DNA of 36,758 nt, taken from contig CAJTVI010000019.1 in NCBI GenBank assembly GCA_910579545.1, positions 1 to 36,758 of the forward strand. The letters are read 5' to 3'. Source of the stretch: an uncultured Oscillospiraceae bacterium (GTDB lineage: Bacteria > Bacillota > Clostridia > Oscillospirales > Ruminococcaceae). Shown here piece by piece: positions 21,334 through 29,398 of this stretch. The notes below the pieces were generated by a model that made no database searches, was not told the DNA's origin, and saw only the letters and a list, made by a program, of their open reading frames with translations. The first letter of the stretch is position 1. The number at the start of each line of letters is the position of its first letter. The position numbers and the translations under genes are program-made.

Positions 21334-22265
21334 CAGCCCTCGCCCCCTTTCCCGCTTTGGGCCAGCGACCGCCGCCGGCGCATGGCCGCTAACTGTTTGG
21401 CCCGGGGCGCGGCAATGGCCGCCGCCACGATCAGCGCGCTTACCAGCTTCAGGCACTCGGCCGGCAGGTTCAGCCGCAGGGCCGCCGCCACCACAAACCG
21501 GTAGATCACGCTGCCCAGCACCGCCGCAAGCAGCCGCCGGCCCAGCTTTTGCTTGCCCAGCAGGCTCTCGCCAATGATCAGGCTGGCCAGCGCAATGGTC
21601 ACCATGCCGGTGCCAAGGTTGATGTCGCAGGCCTTTTGGTACTGGGCCAGCACCGCCCCCGAAAGGGCGGTGAGCGAGCCGGACACGCACAGCCCCACCG
21701 TGATGGTAAAGGCCGGGTTGATGGAGGAGGCGCGTACCATGTCGGCATTGTCGCCGGTGGCGCGGATGGACAGCCCCAGCCGGGTGGATAGGAAGACCCG
21801 CAGCAGCCCGGCCGCCGCAAGGGTGATCAGCATGGCCAGCGCCAGCTTGTACCAGCTGCCCAGCACCCCGCCCAGCAGCTGCTGCGCCCCGGCAAAGATG
21901 GTGGGGGCCTTAAACAGGTTGAGGTTGCTGGAAAAGCCCATCACCGCAAGGTTTACCGTGTACAGCCCGGTGTTTACGATGATGCCGGCCAAAATGCTTT
22001 CCACCCCCAGCTTTGTCTGCAAAAAGGCGGTGATAAAGCCGGAACACACCCCCGCCGCCATGGCGGCAAACAGGGCCAGCACCGGGTGGCCCGCAAGGGC
22101 GGCGCCCGCCCCCACCGCGCAGCCCAGCACAAAGCAGCCGTCGGTGGAAAGGTCGGCAATGCCCAGCACGCTGTAACTTAAAAACAGCGCCAGGGCCACC
22201 AGCGCGTAGATAAAGCCCAGCTCCAGCGCGCTTTGCAGGATGGCCAGGGTAAACAACGAACTCAT
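21333..22265 (-). CDS. trpY: ABC transporter permease, TrpXYZ-type importer
   Basis: This 310-residue integral membrane protein has about eight or nine hydrophobic segments. The LGLSIRATGDNADMVRASSIN loop resembles the coupling region of branched-chain-type permeases. The ATG at 22265 has a GAGGAG ribosome binding site ten bases upstream; an in-frame ATG at 22292 does not. It is likely the single permease forming a homodimer. It overlaps the ATPase gene and is separated from the binding-protein gene by 161 bases that contain a very strong hairpin. Confidence 0.88.
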   Translation of the reverse strand: MSSLFTLAILQSALELGFIYALVALALFLSYSVLGIADLSTDGCFVLGCAVGAGAALAGHPVLALFAAMAAGVCSGFITAFLQTKLGVESILAGIIVNTGLYTVNLAVMGFSSNLNLFKAPTIFAGAQQLLGGVLGSWYKLALAMLITLAAAGLLRVFLSTRLGLSIRATGDNADMVRASSINPAFTITVGLCVSGSLTALSGAVLAQYQKACDINLGTGMVTIALASLIIGESLLGKQKLGRRLLAAVLGSVIYRFVVAAALRLNLPAECLKLVSALIVAAAIAAPRAKQLAAMRRRRSLAQSGKGGEG

Positions 22266-22349
22266 GGCGGGGGTCACTCCTCTTTTTGTCATGGGGCTGC
22301 CGCTTGTGTGCCGGTGGGCGATTTTGCGGCAGCCTTTTTTAAAGGCATG

Positions 22350-22388
22350 CCCCTGCCCCGCGCATTCTGCGTCTGCGCGGGGCAGGGG
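22350..22388 (-). promoter_or_regulatory. Intercistronic hairpin between binding-protein and permease genes
   Basis: A perfect 15-base-pair stem (22374-22388 with 22350-22364) closes a nine-base loop. The T-containing CATGCCTTTAAAAAAGGC comes next on the minus strand and can form a second small stem. Such hairpins behind binding-protein genes commonly stabilise the upstream message or reduce downstream transcription. Confidence 0.75.
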
Positions 22389-22426
22389 AGGGGGCTTTAT
22401 AGAGCCCTTAAAACTTCATGGGGCGC

Positions 22427-23458
22427 TCAGTCGCCGGTGGTGGTCACCTCCACCACGCTGCCGGCCATGGTGGAAAATACGCTGTAATCGGCCTTAAGGG
22501 CCGCGGCGGTCTCGGTGTTTACCGTAATGATGCCGCCGTCCATCACATGCACCGCCGGGATGCTGCCGCTCTGCAAAGCCTCCAGCGCCATGTCGGCGGT
22601 GTAGGCGCCCAGTTCGGTGTAGTTCACCCCGCAGGTGGCAAACGAGCCGGCCCGCACAAAGGAATCCGCGCCGGTGTAGTGGGCCACACCCGCCTCGGCC
22701 AGGGTCTCGGCAAAGGCCGGCACCGCGCCCATTACCACGTTGTCGGTGGGGGTAAACACCGCGTCCACCTGGTCCAGCATGTTGTTCACCGCCGCAAGCA
22801 CCTCGTCGTTGGTGTTGCCGGTGCCCTCCACGATCTTGATGTTCTTGGCGGCCAGGTACTCCTTGGCCTCGGCGATGGGCTTGGTGCTGTTGGCCTCCGA
22901 AAGGCTGTACAGCAGCCCCACCGCCTGGATGTCCGGGTTCTGGGCAAGCATCATGTCCAGGATAAAGGCGGTGTTCAGGGCGTCCGAGGTGCCGGTGACG
23001 TTTTCAGCGGTCAGGCCGGCCCCCTCCGGGTCCGAGATGGCGGCAAACACCACCGGGATGCCGGTGCCCTCGGTGGCGGTCTGCATGCACTGGGCCGCCA
23101 GGGTGGCGATCGGGATCACCGCGTCGTACCCGTCGCTCACCACCTGGGTGCCGATCTGGCCCAGCATGGTGGCGTCGTTCTGGCCGTTGAACTCGGCGTA
23201 CTCGATGCTGATGCCCAGCTCGGCGGCCTTGGCGTCCAGCTCGGCCTCGATGGCCCGGCGGATCTCGTCCAGTGAGGCGTGGTCCATCTGCTGCACAATG
23301 GCGATGCGCAGGCCTTCGCCGGCGGGGGCCGAAGCGGCGGGCGCAGAGCCGGCCGGGGCCGAAGAGGCCGGGGCGGAAGAAGCGCCCGAACAGGCGGCCA
23401 TGGATACGCTCAGGGCGGCGGCCAGGGCCGCGGCGGCAAATTTCTTAAACAGTTTCAT
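22427..23458 (-). CDS. trpX: Substrate-binding lipoprotein of a tryptophan-type ABC importer
   Basis: This extracytoplasmic solute-binding protein has 343 residues. It starts with a lipoprotein signal, MKLFKKF then a hydrophobic stretch and the lipobox MAACSG with Cys23 as the predicted lipidation site. A low-complexity Ala/Ser/Pro linker (about residues 26-48) follows, then an ABC_sub_bind fold: IAIVQQMDHASLDEIRRAIE, GYDAVIPIATLAAQ, VVFAAISDPEGAG and AVFTPTDNVVMGAV. This family includes TrpX proteins. The specificity inference depends on the UGG specifier of the T-box leader upstream. The ribosome binding site GAGAGG precedes the ATG. Confidence 0.9.
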   Translation of the reverse strand: MKLFKKFAAAALAAALSVSMAACSGASSAPASSAPAGSAPAASAPAGEGLRIAIVQQMDHASLDEIRRAIEAELDAKAAELGISIEYAEFNGQNDATMLGQIGTQVVSDGYDAVIPIATLAAQCMQTATEGTGIPVVFAAISDPEGAGLTAENVTGTSDALNTAFILDMMLAQNPDIQAVGLLYSLSEANSTKPIAEAKEYLAAKNIKIVEGTGNTNDEVLAAVNNMLDQVDAVFTPTDNVVMGAVPAFAETLAEAGVAHYTGADSFVRAGSFATCGVNYTELGAYTADMALEALQSGSIPAVHVMDGGIITVNTETAAALKADYSVFSTMAGSVVEVTTTGD

Positions 23459-23663
23459 CGTAAAATCCCTCTCTTTTTTCAGGTTACAGTCGGCGGTCTG
23501 CGGCGGCCGGCGCTGGCCGGGCCGCCGGGCGGGCTTTGCTTTGGCCCCGCCATCGCCCGCGCGGCAGGTATGCGGTGTGTTTCATCCTGTGTTCTCCCCT
23601 CTATCGGGGGCGGCGTCCCTCTATCCGCGCCGCCCCGGCCTTTTTGCAGGGGCCGGGCAAAAC

Positions 23664-23704
23664 AAAAAACCCGTCCCCGTACAAACCGCTTGTACAAGGA
23701 CAGG
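23664..23704 (-). terminator. T-box terminator
   Basis: On the minus strand CCTGTCCTTGTACAA (complement of 23690-23704) pairs, with G-U pairs, with the segment complementary to 23670-23684. TTTTTTGTTTT follows, beginning at the complement of 23669. It is the OFF-state hairpin of the T-box. Confidence 0.88.
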
Positions 23705-23957
23705 CTGTAAAAACAAACGCCTGCGGTGCCACCTTGCTTGCCGGCACAAAGGCCGGCCGCCTCTGCGGGGCGCCAGCACGCCCCTTGCTCTGTAACGGGA
23801 GTTCCCGGCCAGAGATACTGAGCGGTTTTGGCCACCCTGGCCCCCGCCGTTCACCCCGCCCTCAGCGGTCCATTTGCCTGCCCCGCTCCCTGCCCGTTCC
23901 CAGCTGCCCGGGCTCTCTGTAAGTGCGCTGTGCAGTGTTATCTCCGCCTCATCGGTT
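23664..23957 (-). promoter_or_regulatory. T-box riboswitch with Trp (UGG) specifier
   Basis: Read leftward, the leader shows the elements of a T-box that senses uncharged tRNA. A Stem I region carries AGAGAGCC and GCTGGGAACGGG. The specifier sequence AAATGGACCGCTGAG has its codon UGG complementary to 23870-23872 and is followed by the usual purine. CCCGTTACAGAG precedes the antiterminator, and the T-box motif AAGGTGGCACCGCA lies at 23722-23735. A terminator hairpin follows. Uncharged tRNA-Trp would stabilise the antiterminator and turn on the importer genes. Confidence 0.92.
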
Positions 23958-23963
23958 TAGCCT

Positions 23964-23992
23964 ATTAAAGCACAGGGGGGCGCAAATGTCAA
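23964..23992 (-). promoter_or_regulatory. Promoter of the T-box/trpXYZ-type operon
   Basis: It has a consensus -35 TTGACA (complement of 23987-23992), a 17-base spacer and -10 TTTAAT (complement of 23964-23969). It is divergent from the fhs promoter, whose -35 box starts 42 bases away. Confidence 0.85.
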
Positions 23993-24033
23993 GCAAAAAT
24001 TTTGCGCTTTGGCCGCGGAGGGCCGCTGCGCGC

Positions 24034-24062
24034 TTGTAAAGCCGCCGCTTTTTTGGTAGGAT
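24034..24062 (+). promoter_or_regulatory. fhs promoter
   Basis: The -35 box is TTGTAA (24034-24039) and the -10 box is TAGGAT (24057-24062), with a 17-base spacer. The leader is about 95 bases. Confidence 0.65.
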
Positions 24063-24134
24063 AGGGTAAGACAAAAACCGATCCTGGTGTTTTTTGCACA
24101 GGGGTGCGCAAAAAGCGCCCGCCGTCTGCACATA

Positions 24135-24160
24135 CAAGGAGGAGTTCCAAGGAGGAGTTC
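24135..24160 (+). repeat. Tandem duplication of the fhs ribosome binding site
   Basis: CAAGGAGGAGTTC occurs twice in direct succession (24135-24147 and 24148-24160). Both copies contain a near-perfect Shine-Dalgarno. The nearer copy is at normal distance from the fhs ATG at 24164. Confidence 0.9.
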
Positions 24161-24163
24161 GCA

Positions 24164-25828
24164 ATGAAAACCGACATTGAGATCGCCCAGGCCGCGTCCA
24201 TGCGGCCGATCGCCGAGGTTGCCAAGGAGCTGGGCCTTTCGGAGGAGCAGGTCATCCCCTACGGCCGGTACAAGGCAAAGCTGGATCACCGGCTGGCCGC
24301 AAAGGGCGGCAAACAGGGCAGGCTGATCCTGGTCACCGCCATCAGCCCCACCCCGGCGGGGGAGGGCAAAACCACCACCAGCGTGGGCCTGGCCGACGCT
24401 CTGTGCGCGCTGGGCAAAAAGACCATGCTCTGTTTGCGCGAGCCCTCGCTGGGGCCGGTGTTCGGCATCAAGGGGGGCGCGGCCGGGGGCGGCTACGCCC
24501 AGGTGGTGCCCATGGAGGACATCAACCTGCACTTTACCGGCGATCTGCACGCCATCGGCGCGGCCAACAACCTGCTGGCCGCCATGGTGGACAACAGCGT
24601 CTACCAGGGCAACCCCCTGGGCATCGACCCCCGCCGCATCACCTGGAAGCGCTGCGTGGACATGAACGACCGCCAGCTCCGCTTTGTCACCGACGGTCTG
24701 GGCGGCAGGGTCAACGGCACCCCCCGGGAGGATGGGTTTGACATCACGGTGGCCAGCGAGGTGATGGCCATCTTCTGCCTTGCCACCGACCTTGCCGACC
24801 TCAAGGCCCGGCTGGCCCGCATCGTGGTGGCCTACACCTATGCCGGCGAGCCGGTCACGGCCGGGCAGCTGGGGGCGGCGGGCGCCATGGCCGCCCTGCT
24901 CAAGGACGCCTTTGACCCCAACCTTGTGCAGACCCTGGAAAACAACCCCGCCATCATCCACGGCGGGCCGTTTGCCAACATCGCCCACGGCTGCAACAGC
25001 CTCATCGCCACCCGGCTCAGCCTCTCGCTGGCCGACTACGTGGTCACCGAGGCGGGCTTCGGGGCCGACCTCGGGGCCGAAAAATTCCTCGATATCAAGT
25101 GCCGGGCGGCCGGCCTCAGCCCCAACGCGGTGGTGCTGGTGGCCACCGTGCGGGCGCTCAAGCACCACGGCGGCTGCCCCAAGGCCGAACTGGGCGTGCC
25201 GGATACCGAAACCCTCCAAAAGGGCGCGGCCAACCTTCTGCGCCATATCGACAACCTCAAAAATGGTTACGGCCTGCCGGTCTGCGTGGCCATCAACGCC
25301 TTCCCCACCGACAGCGCCGAGGAGCACACCCTTTTGCGCGAGATCTGCCAAAAGGCCGGGGTGCCCTGTGCTCTGAGCGAGGTGTTTGCCAAGGGCGGCG
25401 AGGGCGGCAGGGAGCTGGCCCGGGCGGTGCTGGAGGTTTTGCAGGAGGATACCAGCGTCCGGTTTGCCTACCCGGACGAGGCCAGCCTGCCCCAAAAGAT
25501 CGAGGCGGTCTGCAAAAAGGTCTACCGGGCTTCGCATGTCACCTATGCGCCGGCGGCCCAAAAGGCGCTGGACGAGATCACCCGCATGGGCTACGGCAAA
25601 CTGCCGGTCTGCATCGCCAAGACCCAGTATTCCTTCAGCGACGACGCCGCCCTGCTGGCCGCGCCCGAGGGCTTTGCCATGAACGTGCGGGACGTGCGGC
25701 TCTCGGCCGGGGCGGGGTTTGTGGTGGCCATTATGGGGGCCATCATGACCATGCCCGGCCTGCCCAAAAAGCCGGCGGCCGAATCCATCGACCTGGACGA
25801 AAACGGCCGGATCACCGGGCTGTTTTAA
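24164..25828 (+). CDS. fhs: Formate-tetrahydrofolate ligase
   Basis: This enzyme makes 10-formyl-tetrahydrofolate from formate, THF and ATP, feeding purine synthesis and one-carbon metabolism; in acetogens it belongs to the methyl branch of the Wood-Ljungdahl pathway. The 554-residue length is normal. The P-loop TPAGEGKTTTSVGLADAL lies near residues 61-78. EPSLGPVFGIKGGAAGGGYAQVVPMEDINLHFTGD, split across the folate site, and the late EAGFGADLGAEKFLDIKCR are diagnostic. ATG 24164 is set by the duplicated ribosome binding site and the MKTDIEIAQ N-terminus typical of the family. It has its own promoter and is followed by a hairpin at 25840-25868. Confidence 0.97.
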   Translation: MKTDIEIAQAASMRPIAEVAKELGLSEEQVIPYGRYKAKLDHRLAAKGGKQGRLILVTAISPTPAGEGKTTTSVGLADALCALGKKTMLCLREPSLGPVFGIKGGAAGGGYAQVVPMEDINLHFTGDLHAIGAANNLLAAMVDNSVYQGNPLGIDPRRITWKRCVDMNDRQLRFVTDGLGGRVNGTPREDGFDITVASEVMAIFCLATDLADLKARLARIVVAYTYAGEPVTAGQLGAAGAMAALLKDAFDPNLVQTLENNPAIIHGGPFANIAHGCNSLIATRLSLSLADYVVTEAGFGADLGAEKFLDIKCRAAGLSPNAVVLVATVRALKHHGGCPKAELGVPDTETLQKGAANLLRHIDNLKNGYGLPVCVAINAFPTDSAEEHTLLREICQKAGVPCALSEVFAKGGEGGRELARAVLEVLQEDTSVRFAYPDEASLPQKIEAVCKKVYRASHVTYAPAAQKALDEITRMGYGKLPVCIAKTQYSFSDDAALLAAPEGFAMNVRDVRLSAGAGFVVAIMGAIMTMPGLPKKPAAESIDLDENGRITGLF

Positions 25829-25839
25829 GCCCTGCGCGC

Positions 25840-25868
25840 CTTTGGGGCGGCAGGCGCCTGCCCCAAAG
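25840..25868. terminator. Hairpin after fhs, uncertain terminator
   Basis: CTTTGGGGC (25840-25848) pairs with GCCCCAAAG (25860-25868), with AGGCGCCT in the loop. No T run follows, so it may not terminate; the kinase gene 84 bases later could be read from fhs. Confidence 0.5.
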
Positions 25869-25951
25869 ACGCCGTATAAAGCGGCGGAAAAACCGGGTGG
25901 CCCGTTTGGGCCCGGCCCTGCCCGCCGCAGATAAAAAAGGGGGGGCTGCGC

Positions 25952-28171
25952 TTGGAAGGGCAGCAGCAAAAAGGGCTCTGGCAGCAGGAACAGCGGGATG
26001 AGCTGCCGGTGGGCAGCCGCCGGCTGTTTGGGCATGTGTTTGCCCTGCTGGGCCGGATGTGGCAGGAGGGGGAAGCCGCCCTGCCGCCCGGCGACCCAGG
26101 GCAGGACCAGGCCTGGGGCTTTGCGCGGTTTTTGGACGAGATCCCCGGCGGGTTTTTTATCTACCGGGCTTCCGGCGGCGAGGAGATTCTCTACGCCAAC
26201 AAGGGGCTTTTGCGGATGTTTGGCTGCGAAACGGCCCAGCAGTTCCGCGCGCTTACCGGCAACTCCTTCAGGGGCATGGTGCTGCCCGAGGACCTGGACG
26301 CGGTAGAAAAGAGCATCCAGCGGCAGATCGCCTCCAGCCAGTACGACCTCGATTATGTGGAGTACCGGGTGCGCCGCCGGGACGGCCAGATCCGCTGGCT
26401 GGAGGACTACGGCCATTTTGTGCGCAGCGAGCCGATGGGCGGGCTGTTCTATGTCTTTGTGGGGGACGCCACCGAAAAGCGGGTGCGCTTCCAGCTGGAG
26501 CAGCAGCAGAGCATGCAGAACCTCATCGAGACCTACGACAAGGAGCGCGCGCTCATCAACCAGGAGTACCTGCGCCGGCTGGAGGTCATCGAGGGCCTGA
26601 GCGTGGACTACGAGTCGATCTTTTATGTGGACCTCTCGGCCAACGCCGTGCTGCCCTACCGGCTCAGCCGGCGCACTCAGCCCACCTTTGGGGAGCGGTT
26701 CCAGATGGGGGTGTACACGGATTTTGTGCGGGAGTACATTGCCAGCTGGGTCCACCCCGAGGACCGGGAGCTCCTGGCCCGGCACATCGCCCCCGCCCAG
26801 ATCCGCGCGGCCCTCAAGCAGAGCGAAACGGCCTATGTAAACTACCGCGCCGTGATGCAGGGCGAGGTGCAGTACCTGCAGCTGCGGCTGGCGGCGGCCG
26901 GCCAGCACAATGACGGCAGCCAGGTGGTGATGGGCTGCCGCCGGATGGACGACGAGGTCCGCCGCGAGATGGAGCAAAAGCATGCCCTGGCCGACGCGCT
27001 GGGCAAGGCAAACCTTGCCATGGCGGCCAAAAACACCTTTTTGTCCAACATGTCCCACGAGATGCGCACCCCCCTCAACGCGGTGCTGGGCTTTGCCAGG
27101 CTGGCGGCGCGCAGCACCGGCGACGAGGCGGCCCTGCAGCGCTACCTCGGCCAGGTGGAGGCCTCGGGCCGGCAGCTTTTAGAGATGATCAACCAGGTGC
27201 TGGAGCTCTCGCAGGCACAGTCCGGCAGCGAGGAGATCGCCACCATCGAGTGCGATTTGGTGCAGCTTTCCCGGGAGGTGTTTGGGTTTTTGCAGCCCCA
27301 GGCGGCCGAAAAGGGGGTCCGCTTTGTGCTGGACCACACCGGCGTGCGGCACAGCGCGGTGTATGCCGACCGCGAAAAACTCCGCCAGCTGCTGCTCTAC
27401 CTTGCCAACAACGCCATCACCTATACCAACGAGGGGGAGGTGAGCATCACCCTCTCGGAGCACGAGCAGCTGCCCAACCGGTACGCGGTCTACCGCATCC
27501 TGACGCGGGACAGCGGCATCGGCATCGAGCCGGACGACCTCGGGCGGATCCTGGACGCGTTTGGGCGGCAGAACAGCGGCGCCCTCAGCGGGGTGCACGG
27601 CATAGGATTGGGGCTTACTATTGTAAAAAACATCGTGGATATGCTAAACGGAACCCTCACGGTGCAGAGCGAGCCGGGCCGGGGCAGCACATTTACGGTC
27701 GAGCTGCGGCTGGCCAAAAACGGCCCCGACGAGGTTTTGGCCGGGCCCGCCGGGGCCCAGCCGGCCAGCAGCCGGCTGCTGCTGGTGGAGGATAACCCCC
27801 TCAACCGGGAGATCGAGACCGAGCTTTTGCAGGAGGCCGGCTTTGAGATCGAGACCGCCGAGGACGGCAGCGTGGCTGTGCAAAAGGTGCAGGCGGCCGC
27901 GCCGGGCTGGTACGGCCTGGTTTTGATGGACCTGCAAATGCCGGTCATGGACGGCTGGGCGGCCGCCCGGGCCATCCGCGCCCTGCCAAACGCCGCCAAA
28001 GCGGGGGTGCCCATCATCGCCCTGTCGGCCAACACCATGCCGGAGGACCTGCGCCGCTCCCGCGAGTGCGGCATGGACGCCCACCTGCAAAAGCCGGTGG
28101 ACCTGCCGGCCCTTTTGGAGGCCATCCGGCAGGTGCAAAGCCAGCGCGGGGGCTGCGCGGCGGCGCTGTAA
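25952..28171 (+). CDS. Soluble hybrid histidine kinase / response regulator with PAS sensing
   Basis: This is a 739-residue signalling protein without membrane segments. About residues 60-175 form a PAS domain (GGFFIYRASGGEEILYANK, then YRVRRRDGQIRWLEDYG). A helical linker (about 180-220) and a second PAS-like region (about 220-345) follow. The kinase core has phospho-acceptor His369 in SNMSHEMRTPLNAVLGFAR and an ATPase domain with YLANNAITYTNEGE, DSGIGIEPDD and GIGLGLTIVKN. The C-terminal receiver domain has LLVEDNPLNRE, Asp660 in VLMDLQMPVMDGW, and the conserved Lys in HLQKPVD. The start is a TTG at 25952 behind AAAAAAGGGGGGG. No output domain or partner regulator is adjacent, so the signal must pass to a phosphotransfer protein elsewhere or act by protein contact. 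Confidence 0.9.
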   Translation: MEGQQQKGLWQQEQRDELPVGSRRLFGHVFALLGRMWQEGEAALPPGDPGQDQAWGFARFLDEIPGGFFIYRASGGEEILYANKGLLRMFGCETAQQFRALTGNSFRGMVLPEDLDAVEKSIQRQIASSQYDLDYVEYRVRRRDGQIRWLEDYGHFVRSEPMGGLFYVFVGDATEKRVRFQLEQQQSMQNLIETYDKERALINQEYLRRLEVIEGLSVDYESIFYVDLSANAVLPYRLSRRTQPTFGERFQMGVYTDFVREYIASWVHPEDRELLARHIAPAQIRAALKQSETAYVNYRAVMQGEVQYLQLRLAAAGQHNDGSQVVMGCRRMDDEVRREMEQKHALADALGKANLAMAAKNTFLSNMSHEMRTPLNAVLGFARLAARSTGDEAALQRYLGQVEASGRQLLEMINQVLELSQAQSGSEEIATIECDLVQLSREVFGFLQPQAAEKGVRFVLDHTGVRHSAVYADREKLRQLLLYLANNAITYTNEGEVSITLSEHEQLPNRYAVYRILTRDSGIGIEPDDLGRILDAFGRQNSGALSGVHGIGLGLTIVKNIVDMLNGTLTVQSEPGRGSTFTVELRLAKNGPDEVLAGPAGAQPASSRLLLVEDNPLNREIETELLQEAGFEIETAEDGSVAVQKVQAAAPGWYGLVLMDLQMPVMDGWAAARAIRALPNAAKAGVPIIALSANTMPEDLRRSRECGMDAHLQKPVDLPALLEAIRQVQSQRGGCAAAL

Positions 28172-28200
28172 CTTGGCGCGGGTGCTTCAAAAAAACAACG

Positions 28201-28224
28201 ACCCCCGGGGCGTGCCCCGGGGGT
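28201..28224. terminator. Bidirectional terminator between the hybrid kinase and ndk
   Basis: A perfect 11-base-pair stem, ACCCCCGGGGC (28201-28211) and GCCCCGGGGGT (28214-28224), has A runs on its left and TTTGCCTGTTTT on its right. Rightward and leftward transcripts both meet T-rich tails. Confidence 0.8.
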
Positions 28225-28252
28225 TTGCCTGTTTTATCGCGCTGTTACAGGA

Positions 28253-28723
28253 TCAAAAGCAGTCGGCAAGGGTGGCCGCATCAAACCACACCGCGGCCTC
28301 GGTGCGCACAGCCTCGTCGCTGTCGCTGGCGTGGATCAGGTTTTCGCACATCCGGTCCTCGGCGTTGCTCTTGTCAAACGAGTCCACCCCCAGGTCCCCC
28401 CGGATGGTGCCGGGCGCGGCCTTTTCGGGGTTGGTGGCCCCCACCAGTTCCCGCACCTTTGCCACAATGTCCGGGCTCTGGCTGCCCAGCAGCATGGGCA
28501 GCACGGTCTGGCCGTCAAAGCAGGCCGAGGCCCGGCGGGCAAAGTCCGGCCCGTATTTTACAATATTGTCGGCATAATGCGCCCGGATCAGTTCGGCCGT
28601 GGCGGTTTTGCAGGCCAGCTGCTCCACCGTAAAGCCGCCCTGGCGCAGCCGCCGCACGATCTCCTCGGCCAGGCCCCGGCGCACCGCGTCGGGCTTCAGC
28701 ATCACAAACTCGTAATAGGTCAT
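28253..28723 (-). CDS. ndk: Nucleoside diphosphate kinase
   Basis: This enzyme transfers the gamma-phosphate among nucleoside di- and triphosphates through a phosphohistidine. The 156 residues carry Lys10 in VMLKPDAV and the catalytic His131 in ENLIHASDS, with IRGDLGVDS just before it. The start at 28723 is supported by AGGAGG eight bases upstream and by the family N-terminus. It is the last gene of a leftward group with the unknown gene at 28779 and the DHH gene at 29399. Confidence 0.93.
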   Translation of the reverse strand: MTYYEFVMLKPDAVRRGLAEEIVRRLRQGGFTVEQLACKTATAELIRAHYADNIVKYGPDFARRASACFDGQTVLPMLLGSQSPDIVAKVRELVGATNPEKAAPGTIRGDLGVDSFDKSNAEDRMCENLIHASDSDEAVRTEAAVWFDAATLADCF

Positions 28724-28778
28724 ACAAAATCCTCCTTTTATCAAGGGCCGCCGGGCTGTTTTGAAAGCGGCGGCCGCC

Positions 28779-29273
28779 TCATCCTTTTTCCGGCGCGGCG
28801 GCCGGCCCGCCTTCGGCCTCCGCCGCCTGCAGCGCCTGCAAAACGGCGTTCAGCGCCGCGCACACAAATCCGCTGTAATGGGGCACGGCGGCAACCTCCC
28901 GCCGGCCGTCGCAAAAGCAAAAGCAGAGCGCGCCGGGCGTCTGAGGGTCCGGCCGCACCGCCGCAAGGTCCCTGTAGTACACCGGGGTCACCAGCCGCCG
29001 CTTGCTGAAGGCGTCCACGCAAAGCTCCTCCTCGTCGGCGTAAAAGCGGTCGGCCGCAAACAAAAAGCCCTCCCGGCCGCTGCCCTGGGGGGTGCGGTCG
29101 GCCAGCACGGCCACCTCCCCGGGCGCGCAGCTGCGGGTCAGGCAGATCAGCGCGTCGGTAAGCTGCTGGGGCCGGCAGTCCCGCGCCGCCAGCACCCGCG
29201 GCGGGCGCTCGGGCCCGGGCAGGGCGGCGGCCGCCGAGAGCACGGCCTCTTCCACCAGCTGAATTTGATCCAT
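28779..29273 (-). CDS. Uncharacterised cytoplasmic protein, 164 residues
   Basis: I do not recognise this protein. It has a helical acidic N-terminus (MDQIQLVEEAVLSAAAAL) and a beta-rich centre of the kind EGFLFAADRFYADEEEL followed by VTPVYYRDLAAV. That spacing of beta strands is reminiscent of bacterial PH-like domains, which is only a resemblance. It ends in an Ala-rich helix. No signal peptide or membrane segment is seen. The ATG at 29273 has GGAGG eight bases upstream; an earlier in-frame ATG lacks a ribosome binding site. It lies between ndk (55 bases) and the DHH gene (125 bases) in the same direction and is probably co-transcribed. Confidence 0.65.
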   Translation of the reverse strand: MDQIQLVEEAVLSAAAALPGPERPPRVLAARDCRPQQLTDALICLTRSCAPGEVAVLADRTPQGSGREGFLFAADRFYADEEELCVDAFSKRRLVTPVYYRDLAAVRPDPQTPGALCFCFCDGRREVAAVPHYSGFVCAALNAVLQALQAAEAEGGPAAAPEKG

Positions 29274-29398
29274 CCCTTCATCCTCCCTTCCTGTATGGCA
29301 TATCATAAAGTGTCCTGCCGTTCGCAGGCCCTGCGCCCGCGGCGCGGCAAAAACCCTCTGCGCCTGCCGCCCGCCGGCTTTTGAAAGCCTGCCCTGGC

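Noticed and set aside
24135..24160. CRISPR-like or phage attachment repeat
   Set aside because: Only two adjacent copies of a 13-base Shine-Dalgarno-containing unit, with no spacers, Cas genes or integrase nearby.
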